Below are positions 45,774 to 56,316 of a stretch of DNA of 64,000 nt, one piece after another. Made by a program: the position numbers and the translations under genes. The stretch comes from Woronichinia naegeliana WA131 (GTDB lineage: Bacteria; Cyanobacteriota; Cyanobacteriia; Cyanobacteriales; Microcystaceae). The first letter of the stretch is position 1. The number at the start of each line of letters is the position of its first letter. The stretch spans positions 7,658,272 to 7,722,271 of the forward strand of contig CP073041.1 of NCBI GenBank assembly GCA_025370055.1, in the 5' to 3' direction. The notes under the pieces were generated by a model. The model was not told the DNA's origin. It ran no database searches and saw nothing but the letters and a program-made list of their open reading frames with translations.

Positions 45774-47375
45774 CTGACTTTTCCCGTTAAGTGCGGATTG
45801 CAAGCTGCCAGCCTTGGCAAAGGTCATGCAACTTCAACCAACCGCGCCAAAGGACTTGGATACCGAGAGGAGTTTTACGACGATGTTCAAGATAACCACC
45901 AAGAAAAGCAACAGACTCGACAGCCCAAGCAACAGTCAAAATAGGGGGAAGTTTTTGAGAGGCGGCTGCTTTTAACACCTGAAGTTGAAGAGGATTAAGA
46001 ATTTCAATCGCGAGAGCATCGGGCTGGGTACGATGAAGATAAGTAACGTGTAAAAGTTCAACAGCAATGACACTTAAAAAACCCAAAAGAGTTTTCATTC
46101 CATCAGAGGCAAGTCGATAACGCTCACTCTGACAACCAGACTTAAGGACTTTATGAAATTCTTCAACCCGCCATCGGTAGGTGTACCAACGAAGAATAGT
46201 GACAGCCATCTCAATAGTCTCAACAACTTCTGTAGTCAGAAGCATCCAAGATAAAGGAGTTTCGCCTTCGGGACAATCGATTTCTGTCGCATAAACAGCA
46301 TAGACATTCAACGGGTCACGATTATCAAAACGATAGGGAGTTCGTAGATTAACTGAGCAAAATCGGACGGCAAGCTTAACCTTCCGTGCTTTTCTTTTTC
46401 CTGTACTCGGAATCTCGATTTCTTGATGAAAACGAATCGGTTCTGATTCCAAATGTTGCCAAAGTCGTTCACTATTTTTGTCTAAACTACGATTATGAGA
46501 CGCTCTGACCAGCACTCCTGTATGCTTGAGTTGACGCACTGAGTCAAAGACTTCTGAAACATCTCCTTCTCTGTCAAATACATGAATTACCCTCGTTGAA
46601 CTTTCTACCTGTTTCTCACAGGTGTTTAGAGCCTCTACCCATTTGTAGGATTCTTTTTCCTCAAATGGTCTTTGACGAGCTGCTTTTCTTTGTTCTTTCT
46701 GTCTTTCTTTTTTCTGCTTCGCCGTTTCATCTGTTGGGGGCTTTTCTTTTACCTCCCTATTCCACAGTTTTTGCCATAATAAACCTAATACTTGTCCTTT
46801 TTCTGGCTCAATTGCTAAAGCACTATGCAGTATTAATCCATTCCCTCCTTTTCCAGTCGGCCCATACCCTTCCCTTTTTTCCTTGATATTGCGATAATCT
46901 AAGAAGGTCGTATCTCCGACTGATAGCATTATCTTATATTCTTCTACGGCGGCAGTTGTCATTTCACAGTGCGGCTCTATTATCTTGACAAAGTCTGTTT
47001 TCGGATTCCCAAAAATTCATAGGCCCTCTTTAACTCGTTTCCTCCCTTAAACACTTCTGATAAGGCTTTTCCAAACCCCTCACTTAACTTTTTCCCAATC
47101 GAGAAGGCACGATTGTTTAGCCTCTCGTCTCCCAATTCACAACTGGCAAAGTTTTTTGTCCACCATTCCAACATTTTTTGACCTGCCCTTTAAGATTTTC
47201 TCCATTTTACAGTCTCATACTCCCTTCATCCTTTGTTTTTGAAATTTGAACGATAAGCGGGATGATGGCTTCAGAATATTTTTTTCCTGTCAAGAGAATC
47301 ATTACTCAAACCCTTGCCAGATAAAGCCTCTAGAAGTTTGCATTGCTGGATTTTGGACTTAACGGGAAAAGTCAG
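45774..47375 (-). mobile_element. ISc copy 3, 1602 bp
   Basis: The same perfect ends; 10-bp duplication ATAAGCTGTA at 45764-45773 and 47376-47385 within ISd ORF 2. Confidence 0.95.
45787..47174 (-). CDS. ISc transposase, split by a frame change
   Basis: ORF A 46980-47174 and ORF B to 45787, identical in protein to the other two copies with the same internal stop. Confidence 0.8.
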
Positions 47376-47830
47376 ATAAGCTGTATGAAGAAATAAAAGA
47401 GAAAAGGAAAGAAAAGCCGAGGACTTATAGGGAAGTGGCAAGAAAAGAGTACTTAGCCATAGCAAAAAAACGTCGTGTGTCAAAAAAAGAAAGAAGAAAA
47501 GGAACAAAAAAACAACTAGGATATATAAAAAGAAACTTGTCTGATATAGAAAAAATGATAGAAGAGGGAGCAAAGTTAGAAAAACTAACGAAAAAAGAGC
47601 AAGAAGAGCTTGTAACGATAGGAAAAGTGTATGAGCAACAGTTAGAAATGTATGAAAAAAAGACAAATAAAGTAGAAAACAGAATTGTGAGTGTAAGCCA
47701 ACCTCACGTGCGTCCAATAGTGCGTGGAAAAGCGGGAAAAGCAGTAGAGTTTGGAGCTAAAATATCGGCAAGTAATGTGAATGGCTTTGTCTTCTTAGAC
47801 AAATTAAGTTGGGATAATTACAACGAATCG

Positions 47831-49081
47831 GGTTCTTCTGGCTTTGCGGTAGAAGATGTATAATAAGATACACTATATGAGGATGGCATCAATGTTATTT
47901 TTTCTAGAAAATCTGGTAGATTTGCCAAAGGTAAACATAAGAAATGTGATTCAAGAGGGAAAACAAGCGTTTTTAATACTGAGTTGTCAAGAGGAAGAAG
48001 TCAAATGTAATTATTGTGGTAGCTTAACGGATGAATTACATCAGACGAACAGTGTATTAGTAAGGGACTTGTCTATCTCTGGTCAAATGGTATATCTGAA
48101 AGTCCCTCGTCGTAAATTTTACTGTAAAGATTGTCAAAGGTTTTTTACAGAAAATCTAGAATTTATGGAAGCCCGTAGGAAATACACAGTGAGGTATGAA
48201 GAATATATTTATGGACGAGTAAATGTGAGCAGTGTGGAACAAGTAGGTAGAGAGGAATCTCTATCATGGGATCAAGTGAATGGAATTTACCAACGTCAAT
48301 GTGAAGCTAAAAAAAAAGATTGGCAAGGAGTAAAACACCTCGGGATGGATGAAATAGCGAAACGAAAAGGTCATCAGAATTTTGTAACAGTGTTAGGAGA
48401 TATAGAGAAAGGAGAATTAATAGAAGTGATAGATAGTCATCAACAAGATAAAATCATCGAAGTGCTGATGGAGAAAGAATTAGAGGTGAGGGAAGGAGTA
48501 GAACAAGTGAGTGTAGATATGTGGGGAGGATTTCCTAAAGTAATAGAAAAAGTATTTCCGAATGCAGTAATTGTAACAGATAGATTTCATGTAATGAAGG
48601 CGTTGAATGAAGAATTGAATAAAATCCGTAAACAGACAAAATTGAATGTAAAAATCAAGGGAGAAAAGTGGCTATTATTAAAAAATAAAGAAGACCTAAA
48701 AGAGGAAGAGTTAGAAAAACTAGAATTGGTGTTAAAGCAATCTGCTCGTTTGCGTAAAGCGTATGAATATAAAGAGTCATTTAGAGAGATATATGAAAAA
48801 GTAAATGATAAGGAAGAAGGAAGATTAAAATTTACAGAATGGTTAGAGAATGCAAAGAGCATTTATACAGATGTAATTAGCACAATTCGTAGGAATTTGG
48901 ACTCTATTTGTAACTACTTTTTGAGTCGAACGACGAATGGGGCAATGGAAGGCATCAATAATCGTCTTAAACTAATCAAGCGTCAAGCTTATGGATTTAT
49001 GAACTTTGATAATATGCGAAATCGTTTTTTAGCTTGCTTTTCATGATAAGCTTTAATTATCACTCTTTGTTCAGGAGAACC
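47831..49081 (+). mobile_element. ISL3-family element, about 1251 bp
   Basis: Ends GGTTCTTCTGG and CAGGAGAACC. The direct repeat CGAATCG lies at 47824-47830 and 49082-49088, continuing ISd sequence on both sides. The exact boundary may shift by one or two bases because of flanking G residues. Confidence 0.88.
47856..49046 (+). CDS. ISL3-family transposase
   Basis: 396 residues from the first ATG, normal for the family. An N-terminal zinc-binding region has Cys pairs in VKCNYCGS and FYCKDCQRFF. An HTH region follows, then the catalytic core: HLGMDEIAKRKGH (first Asp), VSVDMWGGFPKVI and IVTDRFHVMK (second Asp region), and NGAMEGINNRLKLIKRQAYG with the final Glu. It looks intact and is the only apparently complete ISL3 gene in the window. 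Confidence 0.92.
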   Translation: MYNKIHYMRMASMLFFLENLVDLPKVNIRNVIQEGKQAFLILSCQEEEVKCNYCGSLTDELHQTNSVLVRDLSISGQMVYLKVPRRKFYCKDCQRFFTENLEFMEARRKYTVRYEEYIYGRVNVSSVEQVGREESLSWDQVNGIYQRQCEAKKKDWQGVKHLGMDEIAKRKGHQNFVTVLGDIEKGELIEVIDSHQQDKIIEVLMEKELEVREGVEQVSVDMWGGFPKVIEKVFPNAVIVTDRFHVMKALNEELNKIRKQTKLNVKIKGEKWLLLKNKEDLKEEELEKLELVLKQSARLRKAYEYKESFREIYEKVNDKEEGRLKFTEWLENAKSIYTDVISTIRRNLDSICNYFLSRTTNGAMEGINNRLKLIKRQAYGFMNFDNMRNRFLACFS

Positions 49082-49522
49082 CGAATCGGGAGATTTACAA
49101 GCGCGAATAGAAGAATATAAAAGGGAAACAGGATGTTATCCGGAATCGGTTCATGTGGATAAAATCTATCGAACAAAAGCGAATCGAGCTTATTGTAAAG
49201 AAAGGGATATAAGAATGAGTGGTCCCCGATTGGGAAGACCGCCGAAAGAGGTGAGCAAAGAAAAAAAGAAAGAGGCACGCTCAGATGAAAGAGTGCGTAA
49301 TGCCATTGAGGGTAAATTCGGACAGGGAAAGAGGAAATTTAGTCTTGGTCGAGTGATGGCCAAACTACCTGAGACCTCGGAAACGGTAATTGCGATGAAC
49401 TTTTTGGTAATGAATCTTTCTACTCTACTTCAGAAGACAAAAAAGAAAACAAAAAGTAAAAAGTTGTAGAGTCGTTTTTCTTGTGAAAAATGGTGTTAAT
49501 TTTCCTCTCTTTTGTGAGGAGT

Positions 49523-50759
49523 CAGGGCAAACGCATCTTATCCGAGTAAAACCTTAAGGAGATAGTCCTCGTCCCAACCAGCGCGTAGCCGTTTATTCTT
49601 GATACCAAGTTTCAGAGTATTTTCCTTTGTGAGCAAGTTAAGAGCGATATGGCGTAAGACGGCTAAATTCTCAGGAGCAAAATCCTTACGAATGCGACAA
49701 GCATCCTCGTTGAAGGCCAAGTCTAGAACCCAATGTAAAGAGTTTTCTATCAACCAATGACTACGAACAGATTGGGATAATTTTTGAGCATTACTCGGCA
49801 GGCTACTGATATAGTAGCGAGTCTCATACTCTGTTTTGTCTTTCAATCGTCTCTCCGCTTTAATCATACAGATGCTCGTCAACTTTGCCCATTTTTCCCC
49901 ACCCAGCAAAAATTCTGTTTGTTCCATCGTCCAGCAACGGCGAATTTCAATCCGTCCATGTCCCTTGTCTATTGTTTGATGAAAATCATGCTTAATTCCC
50001 GCAAAATTAACCGATTGAGCATGAGCAAATAATTGTTCAACATCCTCACATAGATTACCTTGATTGCCTTTCAATGCCAAAACATAATCTCCCCCTCGCC
50101 CTACTATCTGTTGGGCAATCTTTGTCTGAGTTCCCATGGCATCAATCGTTACGATACAACCTTTGACCTCTAGCATTTTCAGGAGTTTGGGTATCGCCGT
50201 GATTTCATTCGATTTGCTTTCCACCTTGCACTGTCCTAGTACTAGACGATTTGCTGTTGCCCATGCACTTACCATCTGAATTGCGCCCTTTCCGTTGGCA
50301 TTATCATAGGAGTGGCGAAGGGTTTTGCCGTCAATCGCTATCACTTCCCCTTCACTTACCTCCGCTATACTTTTGACCCAATGCAGAAAACAGTCTTGAA
50401 ATTGCTCTGGATTCAGACTAGCAAATACACGCGCAAACGTATCGTCGGAGGGGATGCCATTCGGCAATTCCAAAATTTTTTTTAGCCATTGATGTTTAGC
50501 CTTGCCGAAACTTTCCATGGCTACCCAACCTTCTGCTCCACAAATGACGGCTAAGATGGCAATCGTTAGAATATCAATGAGTTTATGCCGTTTTGTTCGT
50601 TCGATGCGAGGGTCATCTATTTCGGCAAAGTGTTCTACCAGTCTATATTTGGGTCGGAGTTTCATCGCTTTTGTTTTCTATGCACTTTCCCTTATTTTCC
50701 CTTATCCATCCCTCTATAATGTTCTTGTATCTGTATCATTTTTAGATGCGTTCGCCCTG
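49523..50759 (-). mobile_element. ISe copy 3 (ISAs1 family), 1237 bp
   Basis: 10-bp duplication TGTGAGGAGT at 49513-49522 and 50760-50769, in the 3' untranslated part of ISd copy 2. It defines the ISe ends as CAGGGC and GCCCTG. Confidence 0.93.
49538..50665 (-). CDS. ISAs1-family transposase
   Basis: 375 residues, intact and identical in protein to 42073-43200. Motifs as described for 23310-24437. Confidence 0.92.
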   Translation of the reverse strand: MKLRPKYRLVEHFAEIDDPRIERTKRHKLIDILTIAILAVICGAEGWVAMESFGKAKHQWLKKILELPNGIPSDDTFARVFASLNPEQFQDCFLHWVKSIAEVSEGEVIAIDGKTLRHSYDNANGKGAIQMVSAWATANRLVLGQCKVESKSNEITAIPKLLKMLEVKGCIVTIDAMGTQTKIAQQIVGRGGDYVLALKGNQGNLCEDVEQLFAHAQSVNFAGIKHDFHQTIDKGHGRIEIRRCWTMEQTEFLLGGEKWAKLTSICMIKAERRLKDKTEYETRYYISSLPSNAQKLSQSVRSHWLIENSLHWVLDLAFNEDACRIRKDFAPENLAVLRHIALNLLTKENTLKLGIKNKRLRAGWDEDYLLKVLLG

Positions 50760-51324
50760 TGTGAGGAGTGATTTGTGTTGACCTTTTTAGGCAGAAAGGA
50801 ACAATAGATTAAACAAAATCTGTATTTTGATTTGTTTCCATAAGGATAAGTTATCTATGCTTTTTCAGTCCATACTTCCCTAACCCACATTTCTTTCGTT
50901 TTTTGACTTTTTCAGCAAGCCCTATTTAGTGATTGATCAAGTTTGTTTGCAGGTTGCTGACTCTCCAAGAGGCTAAGATTCGAGGAGGAAGTACGAAAAA
51001 CGTCAGAAATCAGCGAAATCTCTTTTAACTCATAAAAGCGAGATAACGTCTGTATCTTATGTTACTGTTTGAATTTGGAATTGCTGTATTCAAGAAAAAC
51101 TGTCCTCATTGCTATAGTGAAAAAGTAAAAATACATTCTCATTATCAAACGAAAAGTAACGGGGAACGTAAAATGTTCATTTGTCAAGAATGTAGTTCTT
51201 GTTTTGCTGAGACTTATGGTAGCGTAATCGCTGGCTTAGAAACCCCATTAAGTGAAATTGTAAAAGTATTAAAAGCCAGAATGGAAGGAATAGGATTAAA
51301 TGCAGCAGCCCGAGTATTGGCACT

Positions 51325-51817
51325 GGTATCGTCTAGCTAGAAGCTACAAACGTTGCAATACGAGAGGTTCAAGAAATCAGGCGAATTTGGAGTAAGTCCT
51401 CCCAAGTTAACCCTTTTTCAATTATACCGAGAGCTACAGCAGGAACTTCTCTAGTCGTAAAATGGCTGCGAACAAAGTTATGAACCATCCAGAAAATATC
51501 TAGGACTCGCTGTAATCCCACAACAGATTTAGCATAAGTATTTGTACGACGACGAAAGGCGGATAAATAGCGTCGGATAGCACTATTCAATGCCTCAACG
51601 TGATTAGCATGAACATCCTTTTCTTCTGGTTTTTCTGTTGTCTCAGGATGCTCAGGTTTCGGAGTTTCTACTTTCTCTAGTTTACCCGCAGAATCTCGAC
51701 GTTTACTACTCTTATTTTTTAGTCTTACCACAAGACCCTTCGGTAATACTTTGGTGGGACGACCTCGCTTTCCAGTCCTTAATACCCATATTCCGTACCA
51801 ATTAGAAGAAAATAAAT
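51325..51817 (-). pseudogene. IS1-like transposase C-terminal part, inverted second copy
   Basis: GGTATCGTCTAGCTAGAAG at 51325 is the right terminus. Upstream on the minus strand, codons 51369-51789 encode a basic linker (TGKRGRPTKVLPKGLVVRLK), then EALNSAIRRYLSAFRRRTNT and an IFWMVHNFVRSHF helix, the end of IS1-type transposases. It is cut at 51817 by ISd copy 3. Confidence 0.75.
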
Positions 51818-51941
51818 AGGGCTTGCTGAAAAAAGCTGAAACCCTTACGGAGAAAAATAGTAGGCGAATTAAGAACCGCTAGAATGCACGAAAATAGGGT
51901 AGAATGCCTCAAAACCATTGCATTAAGAAGAGAGAAAGCAG

Positions 51942-52337
51942 ATGTACCGAAAGCAACAGTACTCAATTGAAACACCAGAAAACTTGAAAAATCTGTTCGG
52001 CGGGCAGTTAGATGAAGAAAATCGTTGGATAGAAATGTCAAAAATGATTCCCTGGGAAGAATATGCAAAAAACTTCACAGAAAAAAAAGGAGCCCCAGCC
52101 AAATCATTTAGAATGGCATTAGGAGCATTAATTATCAAAGAAATTTCAGGAAAAAGTGACAGAGAAACAGTAGAACAAATAAAAGAGAACCCTTATTTAC
52201 AGTACTTTATAGGAATGGAAAGCTATAGTAGCAAAGAAGCATTTAATGCGTCAATGATGGTTCATTTTCGTAAAAAAATAGGAATGGAATTAATAAATAA
52301 AATTAATAAAGAAATAGAAAAAAAGCGACGGGTGTAG
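51942..52337 (+). CDS. ISd transposase ORF 1
   Basis: 131 residues, four fewer than other copies because of an in-frame 12-bp deletion. The slippery heptamer A AAA AAG is at 52319-52325. Confidence 0.85.
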   Translation: MYRKQQYSIETPENLKNLFGGQLDEENRWIEMSKMIPWEEYAKNFTEKKGAPAKSFRMALGALIIKEISGKSDRETVEQIKENPYLQYFIGMESYSSKEAFNASMMVHFRKKIGMELINKINKEIEKKRRV

Positions 52338-52426
52338 CGTCAGGAAAAAAAGAAAATGAAGGAAAGTTACTGTTAGATGCGACTTGTACACCAGCAGATA
52401 TAAAATATCCAACGGATATAGGAATA

Positions 52427-53299
52427 TTGAATGATGCCAGAGAAAAAACAGAAAAAATAATAGATAAGCGATATGAAGAAATAAAAGAGAAAAGGAAAGA
52501 AAAGCCGAGGACTTATAGGGAAGTGGCAAGAAAAGAGTACTTAGCCATAGAAAAAAAACGTCGTGTGTCAAAAAAAGAAAGAAGAAAAGGAACAAAAAAA
52601 CAACTAGGATATATAAAAAGAAACTTGTCTCATATAGAAAAAATGATAGAAGAGGGAGCAAAGTTAGAAAAACTAACGAAAAAAGAGCAAGAAGAGCTTG
52701 TAACGATAGGAAAAGTGTATGAGCAACAGTTAGAAATGTATGAAAAAAAGACAAATAAAGTAGAAAACAGAATCGTGAGTGTAAGCCAACCTCACGTGCG
52801 TCCAATAGTGCGTGGAAAAGCGGGAAAAGCAGTAGAGTTTGGAGCTAAAATATCGGCAAGTAATGTGAATGGCTTTGTCTTCTTAGACAAATTAAGTTGG
52901 GATAATTACAACGAATCGGGAGATTTACAAGCGCGAATAGAAGAATATAAAAGGGAAACAGGATGTTATCCGGAATCGGTTCATGTGGATAAAATCTATC
53001 GAACAAAAGCGAATCGAGCTTATTGTAAAGAAAGGGATATAAGAATGAGTGGTCCCCGATTGGGAAGACCGCCGAAAGAGGTGAGCAAAGAAAAAAAGAA
53101 AGAGGCACGCTCAGATGAAAGAGTGCGTAATGCCATTGAGGGTAAATTCGGACAGGGAAAGAGGAAATTTAGTCTTGGTCGAGTGATGGCCAAACTACCT
53201 GAGACCTCGGAAACGGTAATTGCGATGAACTTTTTGGTAATGAATCTTTCTACTCTACTTCAGAAGACAAAAAAGAAAACAAAAAGTAAAAAGTTGTAG
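52427..53299 (+). CDS. ISd transposase ORF 2
   Basis: 290 residues from the first internal start. The frame is open upstream to the slippery site and includes the LLLDATCTPADIKYPTD block, so the fused product should be complete. ISf copy 2 lies after the stop and leaves the coding region intact; this copy may encode active transposase. Confidence 0.85.
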   Translation: MNDAREKTEKIIDKRYEEIKEKRKEKPRTYREVARKEYLAIEKKRRVSKKERRKGTKKQLGYIKRNLSHIEKMIEEGAKLEKLTKKEQEELVTIGKVYEQQLEMYEKKTNKVENRIVSVSQPHVRPIVRGKAGKAVEFGAKISASNVNGFVFLDKLSWDNYNESGDLQARIEEYKRETGCYPESVHVDKIYRTKANRAYCKERDIRMSGPRLGRPPKEVSKEKKKEARSDERVRNAIEGKFGQGKRKFSLGRVMAKLPETSETVIAMNFLVMNLSTLLQKTKKKTKSKKL

Positions 53300-53412
53300 A
53301 GTCGTTTTTCTTGTGAAAAATGGTGTTAATTTTCCTCTCTTTTGTGAGGAGTGATTGGGTACATCCCGGATAAAGTAGTACATAGAATCTGGGGTAAAAT
53401 GGAAAAAAACTG

Positions 53413-53655
53413 ATGAGCGAAAAAAGTATGTTACCGATTCCCCCAGAAGAAAAAGCACTGTTAAAACAGCATCTCACCGAATCAGCCCGTATCCTGCGCA
53501 AATATACGGAACCAGAGAAACAGAAGGACTTTGGAAGCATCGAAGTAGAAGTCAGAACCCAGATGTTAGAAATTGTGGGGCCAACAATGGGGGAGTTTTT
53601 TTTTCAGAAGGGGGAAAAAAACGGTCTGGAAACAAGCGAAAAATCAAAACCCTAG
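53413..53655 (+). CDS. ISf ORF 1
   Basis: 80 residues, MSEKSMLPIPPEEKALLKQH onward. It forms the N-terminal part of an ISKra4-like transposase. An overlapping frame at 53573-53824 is not a gene. A frame change near 53600-53650, in runs of A or T, would join it to ORF 2. Confidence 0.7.
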   Translation: MSEKSMLPIPPEEKALLKQHLTESARILRKYTEPEKQKDFGSIEVEVRTQMLEIVGPTMGEFFFQKGEKNGLETSEKSKP

Positions 53656-53663
53656 TCGGAGAA

Positions 53664-54521
53664 GTGGAAATAAGCCAAAAACAAGCCAGAAAACTAAAGG
53701 TGTCGCCAAAAATCGTCTTAAGTCCAGGTTTAGAGAAATGCTGTCTAAGAGCCAGTGCGAAAACATCCTACCAACAAGCAGAAGAAGATATAGAGGAGTT
53801 GATGGGGATAAAAGTAGGACATAGCAGTTTACATCGCTTGGTAGAACGGACAGAACTGCCCTTAGCTCAAGCTCAGTCAGAGAGTGCGGGGGTCAGTATA
53901 GATGGGGGAAAGATTTGTCTGCGGGGCGAGGAGAAGGAAGGGGGACAGTGGCGAGATTATAAACTGGTGAGTCTTCATGGCAATGTCTGTGAAGCCTTTT
54001 TCCAAGACCCAGAGGGCTTAAAGAATTGGAGCAATGTTCAACCTTTGTCCCCAATAGTGACCTTTTTGGGAGATGGTCATCCCGGAATCTGGAATGCGGT
54101 AGAGAGTTTCGCCACTCAATCGTGGCTGATACGACGAGAGGTGTTGGATTGGTATCATCTCAAGGAGAATCTGTTCAAAGTGGGTGGCTCTCTCAAACGG
54201 CTAGAAGCAGTGGAGCATTTACTGTGGCGGGGTTTTGTGAACAAGGCAATAGATGCGTTTGATGGAGTCAAAAGCAAGAGGGCAAAGAATTTTCAAGCCT
54301 ATTTGACGAAGCATTATCAGCGTATCCCTGATTACCAATACTATCAACAGCTTGGTATTGTGATTGGTTCTGGTGATGTGGAGTCTAAGATTAAACAGGT
54401 GGGAGCTAGGGTTAAATTGTCGGGAGCACGTTGGCATCTTCATAATGTTTCTCGTATTCTTCGGCTACGATGTGCTTATCTCAATCACTCTCCTCTTTTG
54501 AGTGTCAATGTATTATCTTAA
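53664..54521 (+). CDS. ISf transposase ORF 2 (ISKra4 type)
   Basis: 285 residues. It has GVSIDGGKICLRG (first Asp), VTFLGDGHPGIWN and EVLDWYHLKENL, and near the end IGSGDVESKIKQVGARVKLS followed by GARWH, as in ISKra4 transposases. The upstream frame is open as far as about 53600, so the functional protein is probably longer through frameshifting from ORF 1. It appears undamaged. Confidence 0.85.
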   Translation: MEISQKQARKLKVSPKIVLSPGLEKCCLRASAKTSYQQAEEDIEELMGIKVGHSSLHRLVERTELPLAQAQSESAGVSIDGGKICLRGEEKEGGQWRDYKLVSLHGNVCEAFFQDPEGLKNWSNVQPLSPIVTFLGDGHPGIWNAVESFATQSWLIRREVLDWYHLKENLFKVGGSLKRLEAVEHLLWRGFVNKAIDAFDGVKSKRAKNFQAYLTKHYQRIPDYQYYQQLGIVIGSGDVESKIKQVGARVKLSGARWHLHNVSRILRLRCAYLNHSPLLSVNVLS

Positions 54522-54693
54522 GTGGGATGCACCCGGAGTGATTTGTGTTGACCTTTTTAGACAGAAAGGAACAATAGATTAAACAAAATCTGTATTTTGA
54601 CTTGTTTCTATAAGGATAAGTTATCTATGCTTTTTCAGTCCATACTTCCCTAACCCACATTTCTTTCGTTTTTTGACTTTTTCAGCAAGCCCT

Positions 54694-54751
54694 AAATAAT
54701 TTAAAATTTACACGCTATATGCAGGCATCATTAGCCATCACAACACTAGAT
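54694..54751. other. short segment between two ISd copies
   Basis: 58 bp continuing across ISd copy 4 into 56445-56570. Joined on the plus strand it reads NLKFTRYMQASLAITTLDID and onward to HFC and a stop at 56570. The protein is not recognised. Confidence 0.4.
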
Positions 54752-54958
54752 AGGGCTTGCTGAAAAAGTCAAAAAACGAAAGAAATGTGGGTTAGGGAAG
54801 TATGGACTGAAAAAGCATAGATAACTTATCCTTATGGAAACAAATCAAAATACAGATTTTGTTTAATATATTGTTCCTTTCTGTCTAAAAAGGTCAACAC
54901 AAATCACTCCTCACAAAAGAGAGGAAAATTAACACCATTTTTCACAAGAAAAACGACT

Positions 54959-55876
54959 CTACAACTTTTTACTTTTTGTCTTCTGAAGTAGAGTAGAAAG
55001 ATTCATTACCAAAAAGTTCATCGCAATTACCGTTTCCGAGGTCTCAGGTAGTTTGGCCATCACTCGACCAAGACTAAATTTCCTCTTTCCCTGTCCGAAT
55101 TTACCCTCAATGGCATTACGCACTCTTTCATCTGAGCGTGCCTCTTTCTTTTTTTCTTTGCTCACCTCTTTCGGCGGTCTTCCCAATCGGGGACCACTCA
55201 TTCTTATATCCCTTTCTTTACAATAAGCTCGATTCGCTTTTGTTCGATAGATTTTATCTACATGAACCGATTCCGGATAACATCCTGTTTCCCTTTTATA
55301 TTCTTCTATTCGCGCTTGTAAATCTCCCGATTCGTTGTAATTATCCCAACTTAATTTGTCTAAGAAGACAAAGCCATTCACATTACTTGCCGATATTTTA
55401 GCTCCAAACTCTACTGCTTTTCCCGCTTTTCCACGCACTATTGGACGCACGTGAGGTTGGCTTACACTCACAATTCTGTTTTCTACTTTATTTGTCTTTT
55501 TTTCATACATTTCTAACTGTTGCTCATACACTTTTCCTATCGTTACAAGCTCTTCTTGCTCTTTTTTCGTTAGTTTTTCTAACTTTGCTCCCTCTTCTAT
55601 CATTTTTTCTATATCAGACAAGTTTCTTTTTATATATCCTAGTTGTTTTTTTGTTCCTTTTCTTCTTTCTTTTTTTGACACACGACGTTTTTTTGCTATG
55701 GCTAAGTACTCTTTTCTTGCCACTTCCCTATAAGTCCTCGGCTTTTCTTTCCTTTTCTCTTTTATTTCTTCATACAGCTTATCTATTATTTTTTCTGTTT
55801 TTTCTCTGGCATCATTCAATATTCCTATATCCGTTGGATATTTTATATCTGCTGGTGTACAAGTCGCATCTAACAA
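54959..55876 (-). CDS. ISd transposase ORF 2
   Basis: 305 residues, identical in protein to 8858-9775. In frame with ORF 1 after a -1 shift at 55921-55927, so this copy is potentially active. Confidence 0.85.
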   Translation of the reverse strand: MLDATCTPADIKYPTDIGILNDAREKTEKIIDKLYEEIKEKRKEKPRTYREVARKEYLAIAKKRRVSKKERRKGTKKQLGYIKRNLSDIEKMIEEGAKLEKLTKKEQEELVTIGKVYEQQLEMYEKKTNKVENRIVSVSQPHVRPIVRGKAGKAVEFGAKISASNVNGFVFLDKLSWDNYNESGDLQARIEEYKRETGCYPESVHVDKIYRTKANRAYCKERDIRMSGPRLGRPPKEVSKEKKKEARSDERVRNAIEGKFGQGKRKFSLGRVMAKLPETSETVIAMNFLVMNLSTLLQKTKSKKL

Positions 55877-55908
55877 TAACTTTCCTTCATTTTCTTTTTT
55901 TTCTGACG

Positions 55909-56316
55909 CTACACCCGTCGCTTTTTTTCTATTTCTTTATTAATTTTATTTATTAATTCCATTCCTATTTTTTTACGAAAATGAACCATCATTGACGCAT
56001 TAAATGCTTCTTTGCTACTATAGCTTTCCATTCCTATAAAGTACTGTAAATAAGGGTTCTCTTTTATTTGTTCTACTGTTTCTCTGTCACTTTTTCCTGA
56101 AATTTCTTTGATAATTAATGCTCCTAATGCCATTCTAAATGATTTGGCTGGGGCTCCTTTTTTTTCTGTGAAGTTTTTTGCATATTCTTCCTCATATTCT
56201 TCCCAGGGAATCATTTTTGACATTTCTATCCAACGATTTTCTTCGTCTAACTGCCCGCCGAACAGATTTTTCAAGTTTTCTGGTGTTTCAATTGAGTACT
56301 GTTGCTTTCGGTACAT
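55909..56316 (-). CDS. ISd transposase ORF 1
   Basis: 135 residues, the same protein as 9808-10215. Slippery heptamer at 55921-55927. Confidence 0.85.
   Translation of the reverse strand: MYRKQQYSIETPENLKNLFGGQLDEENRWIEMSKMIPWEEYEEEYAKNFTEKKGAPAKSFRMALGALIIKEISGKSDRETVEQIKENPYLQYFIGMESYSSKEAFNASMMVHFRKKIGMELINKINKEIEKKRRV

Larger units (their letters stand above)
45637..49469 (+). pseudogene. ISd transposase ORF 2 split by ISc and ISL3
   Basis: Pieces at about 45660-45773, 47386-47830 and 49089-49469 rebuild the catalytic part. The tail KKKTKSKKL has the four-residue insertion also seen at 53260. Two insertions and a one-base insertion inactivate it. Confidence 0.85.
45105..50923 (+). mobile_element. 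ISd copy 2 carrying three nested ISs
   Basis: Ends AGGGCTTGCTGAAAAA and TTTTTCAGCAAGCCCT; 4-bp duplication ATTT at 45101-45104 and 50924-50927. Subtracting ISc copy 3, the ISL3 element and ISe copy 3 with their duplications leaves about 1.7 kb, as expected for ISd. Confidence 0.9.
45001..51086. mobile_element. MITE-A copy 2, interrupted by ISd copy 2
   Basis: The same ends as copy 1 (CAGCAATTCCAAATTCAG; TTTGAATTTGGAATTGCTG) and a 9-bp duplication TATTCAAGA (44992-45000, 51087-51095). ISd copy 2 sits inside with duplication ATTT. Confidence 0.9.
43554..51324 (+). mobile_element. IS1-like element, heavily interrupted
   Basis: The left terminus GGTATCGTCTGATCAAAG starts at 43554. An IS630 copy and MITE-A copy 2 (itself filled with ISd and three other ISs) are inserted in it. 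The transposase frame ends at 51324, where the terminus of a second, inverted IS1-like copy begins. Native sequence amounts to only about 0.6 kb. Confidence 0.75.
44942..51324 (+). pseudogene. IS1-like transposase N-terminal part, split by MITE-A
   Basis: ATG 44942 starts MEILNDVGLCQEKEDALF. After removing 45001-51086 and one copy of the duplication TATTCAAGA the frame continues KKNCPHCYSEKVKIHSHYQT, then a second Cys pair in CQECSSC and a GIGLNAAARV helix, as in the InsA zinc-ribbon/HTH region. It is cut at 51324. Confidence 0.8.
53357..54534 (+). mobile_element. ISf copy 2 (ISKra4 type), 1178 bp
   Basis: Ends GGGTACATCCC and GGGATGCACCC; 9-bp duplication GGAGTGATT at 53348-53356 and 54535-54543, inside the 3' untranslated end of ISd copy 3. 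Confidence 0.92.
51818..54693 (+). mobile_element. ISd copy 3 carrying ISf copy 2
   Basis: The usual ends; duplication AAAT at 51814-51817 and 54694-54697. Without ISf and its 9-bp duplication it is 1689 bp: a 12-bp deletion in ORF 1 (EEYEEEYAK to EEYAK) is balanced by a 12-bp insertion near the end of ORF 2. Confidence 0.92.

Noticed and set aside
51059-51340. ORF beginning MLLFEFGIAV as an independent gene
   Set aside because: Its first residues come from MITE-A; the real frame starts at 44942 in the interrupted IS1-like gene.
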